From: Bacteroidota bacterium
GTDB taxonomy: Bacteria > Bacteroidota > Bacteroidia > Flavobacteriales_D > Crocinitomicaceae
Direction: 5' to 3'
Assembly (NCBI GenBank): GCA_016866415.1
Contig: VGML01000109.1
Span: forward strand, 1-6,907
DNA length: 6,907 bases
The notes beneath the pieces are model-generated. The model worked only from the letters and a program-made list of their open reading frames with translations, made no database searches and was not told the DNA's origin. Of this stretch, positions 5,026 through 6,907 are shown piece after piece (positions within the stretch are counted from its first letter, which is position 1; every line of letters starts with the position of its first letter). Position numbers and translations under genes: made by a program.

Positions 5026-6907
5026 CTACCATAACAAATTAACATGCCCCATCGCATCATAGATACGTTTGTCGTACCAAGTGAATTGCAGTTTCCAAAT
5101 GTACGTTCCATCTTGGCATTTGTTGTCTTTGTATGTTCCATCCCATCCTCGAGTTGGGTCGCTTGTTTCAAAAACGAGCTCTCCCCAGCGGTTATAAACA
5201 TGGATGTTGTATTTTTTTACGTTTTCTAGATTTGAGAAAACAGGCGTCCAAATATCGTTTCTATTGTCATCATTTGGAATGAAGGTATTGGGAACGTAGA
5301 AGTATGGATCGTTGTTGAAGAAGATGAGTTGGTAAGCCGTGTCGGCGCAACCTTCAGTTGTGATGGCGTACATTGTAATTAAGAAAGTATCTGAGATATT
5401 CGCTGGATATTGGTAAACACCTGGTTCAAAATACATTTCATCGGAATCTCCAACACCCATGTTCCAAATGTAAAAATCAGCAGGCGTGGATGTGTTCAAA
5501 ATCGTTGTTACGGGTGACTCAGGGAAAAGCAAGTTCGGTGACGCCGTGAATGAAGCAAAAGGAGTTTGAAAAACAGTTATGTAATCGTTTACAGAAACAC
5601 TGTTAAAACAGCCATTGGCATCGAAAGCTGTAAGCTGAACATCATATACTCCACCGGTATCAAAAGTGATGATTACATCGTCACATCCTGAAAAAGAAAG
5701 GGAATCACCAAACGTCCACGCGCAGTTGAAATCCGCATCCGAGGTATTGAAAAATTCCACCGTCAATGGGCTACAACCACTGAGAATATCCGAATCAAAC
5801 GAAGGCTGAATTTGTGCCGGTTCACCCAAAAAGCAATCCAAGTTAAAGGTACAGCCATTGGTATCGGTTACAATAACGGAATAATTTCCTGTTGCAAGAG
5901 AATCTACAATGGAAGTTGAATCACCGGTAGTCCAATCGTATTGATAGCCCGGAGTTCCACCAGCAGTTGAGAGAATGAGTTGTCCATCAGAATACCCAAA
6001 ACAGGAAGGTTGAACAGCGGTATAAGTCGCCGAAAGAGGATTTAAAGGTTGACTTACTAAAGCAGTTTCGGCATACAAACAGTTATTTGAATCGATAATA
6101 GAAATGGCGTAATTACCCCACGGGAGTGAATCAATAAATAAAGTAGAATCAAGTGTGGACCAGCCAAATTCATACGGAGCTGTTCCTCCTGTAATGTTTG
6201 CCAAAAGACTTCCAGTGCTATCTCCAAAACATTTTACGTTTTCAATGGTAAAAGTCACATCAATTGGGGCAAGTGGTTGGGTTAAGGTTACATCAAGCGT
6301 GTCGGTGCATTGTAGGGAATCTTTAACGACAACTTCATAGACTCCCGCAAGAAGTGTTTGAATATCTTGAGTCGTTTGATTATTTGACCAATCATAGGAA
6401 TAGCCATTCAAAATAGAAGGAGTTCCACCACTTGGTGTGATGTCGATGCTTCCAGTTGACGCTCCAAAGCAAAGAATGTTGACGTGTGTTTCTGTAATCG
6501 AAATTGGTTGAGCAGGTTGGATAATAGTTGTTGAAATGCTATCCAAACAATCGTTAGCATCCGTAACAATGACTTGGTAGAAGCCCGTATCGAGGCCAAA
6601 AACATCTTGTGTGATTGGTCCATTGTTCCATGCGTATGAATAACCTTGTGTACCTCCACTAACCGTTAAATTGATGGATCCTGTTGAATTCCCAAAGCAC
6701 GCCACATTCACTTGCGTCAGTGAAAGTGTGAGTGCTTGTTGGGGTTGGGTTACGGCAAAATTAAAGGTGCTCACACAATCATTGGCATCCGTTACTTGTA
6801 CGCTGTAACTCCCCGCTGCTAGTGAATCAACATCCTCAGTAGTATCGCCATTCGACCACACATACGTGTAAGGCCCTACACCTCCCGTAGTTGTGATATT
6901 TAAAGCT
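5026..6907 (-). CDS. SprB-repeat/PKD surface protein with T9SS type B sorting domain (N-terminus beyond right edge)
   Basis: The last 626 residues of a large secreted protein are visible; the frame is open to the right edge, so no true start is present. In order (residues counted from base 6906): one partial and four complete SprB-type repeats of 75-80 residues (1-365); a PKD domain with CAWTFGDS and GVYDVQLTAFDANGC (about 366-449); a second, degenerate PKD-like domain containing YIWNMGVGDS and TTEGCADT (about 450-530); and a C-terminal domain with YVPNTFIPNDDNRNDIW, VYNRWGELVFET, GWDGTYKD and GTYIWKLQF, ending GHVNLLW. That last domain is the CHU_C/gliding-motility type, the type B signal for export by the type IX secretion system. 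The protein should therefore reach the cell surface or medium, acting as an adhesin or motility-related protein by analogy with SprB. The lack of transmembrane segments and the regular cysteines fit an extracellular protein. The ligand is unknown. The tsaC gene follows after 47 bases. Confidence 0.92.
   Translation of the reverse strand, partial: ALNITTTGGVGPYTYVWSNGDTTEDVDSLAAGSYSVQVTDANDCVSTFNFAVTQPQQALTLSLTQVNVACFGNSTGSINLTVSGGTQGYSYAWNNGPITQDVFGLDTGFYQVIVTDANDCLDSISTTIIQPAQPISITETHVNILCFGASTGSIDITPSGGTPSILNGYSYDWSNNQTTQDIQTLLAGVYEVVVKDSLQCTDTLDVTLTQPLAPIDVTFTIENVKCFGDSTGSLLANITGGTAPYEFGWSTLDSTLFIDSLPWGNYAISIIDSNNCLYAETALVSQPLNPLSATYTAVQPSCFGYSDGQLILSTAGGTPGYQYDWTTGDSTSIVDSLATGNYSVIVTDTNGCTFNLDCFLGEPAQIQPSFDSDILSGCSPLTVEFFNTSDADFNCAWTFGDSLSFSGCDDVIITFDTGGVYDVQLTAFDANGCFNSVSVNDYITVFQTPFASFTASPNLLFPESPVTTILNTSTPADFYIWNMGVGDSDEMYFEPGVYQYPANISDTFLITMYAITTEGCADTAYQLIFFNNDPYFYVPNTFIPNDDNRNDIWTPVFSNLENVKKYNIHVYNRWGELVFETSDPTRGWDGTYKDNKCQDGTYIWKLQFTWYDKRIYDAMGHVNLLW
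5812..6906 (-). repeat. Tandem SprB-type protein repeats (one partial, four complete)
   Basis: The units, read in coding direction, are 6906-6736 (partial, 57 residues), 6735-6505 (77), 6504-6265 (80), 6264-6037 (76) and 6036-5812 (75). Each complete unit has the same skeleton: CFGxSxG, then GGT with a following Y-W pair, then an aspartate-rich segment with GxY and V/I-x-D, an xxxC, and a closing QP or EP. The two conserved cysteines of a unit lie 50-54 residues apart and could form one disulfide per unit. DNA similarity is clearest where the TDANDC peptide is encoded (near 6547-6565 and 6776-6794). Elsewhere the units have diverged, so this is an old expansion rather than a recent duplication. 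The array continues past the right edge. Confidence 0.85.

Noticed and set aside
5016..6659. Open frames at 5016-5201, 5044-5229, 6155-6340 and 6408-6659
   Set aside because: All overlap the SprB-repeat/T9SS protein, whose frame has clear domains throughout; these are by-products of its composition.
5812..6906. Periodic repeats as a possible CRISPR array
   Set aside because: The period is about 225-240 bases, the units are coding and diverged at the DNA level, and the pattern is explained by protein repeats.

Overview
The window looks like ordinary chromosomal DNA of a low-GC member of the Bacteroidota, most likely the class Flavobacteriia. Four things point there: a type IX secretion system (T9SS) type B sorting domain on a large SprB-repeat surface protein; a short PLP-dependent arginine decarboxylase of the form I associate with flavobacteria; a type B ribosomal protein L31; and repeated matches to the Bacteroidota promoter (-33 TTG / -7 TAnnTTTG) with few Shine-Dalgarno sequences. 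The order within the class (for example a Crocinitomicaceae/Fluviicola-like lineage) is only a guess.

Layout from left to right. Positions 1-1701, minus strand: the N-terminal 567 residues of a UvrD/PcrA helicase, cut by the left edge just before motif V. Positions 1702-1853: a divergent intergenic region with a candidate promoter for the next gene. Positions 1854-2204 and 2232-3623, plus strand: an ArsC/YfgD-type arsenate-reductase-like protein, then a SpeA-like decarboxylase 27 bases downstream, probably one transcript. Positions 3624-3718: two candidate promoters in tandem. Positions 3719-3973, plus strand: type B ribosomal protein L31. Positions 3994-4020: a strong terminator between convergent genes. 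Positions 4019-4978, minus strand: Sua5/TsaC2-type threonylcarbamoyl-AMP synthase with a GTG start and a promoter-like sequence right in front of it. Positions 5026-6907, minus strand: the C-terminal 626 residues of a secreted, T9SS-exported repeat protein that runs off the right edge.

The genes do not form one pathway. DNA repair (helicase), translation (L31 and t6A tRNA modification), polyamine synthesis (SpeA-like) and surface adhesion or gliding (the SprB-repeat protein) simply sit together. I see no tRNA, rRNA, CRISPR array, insertion sequence, phage gene or defence cassette, and no stretch over 300 bases without a gene. I do not see a convincing undescribed system. The points most worth a second look are: a possible Cys2His2 metal site in an L31 of the supposedly zinc-free type; Arg-to-Ser in the PLP-phosphate motif of the decarboxylase; a Sua5 gene whose promoter seems to place transcription initiation almost on its GTG start codon; and tandem promoter motifs before the L31 gene.
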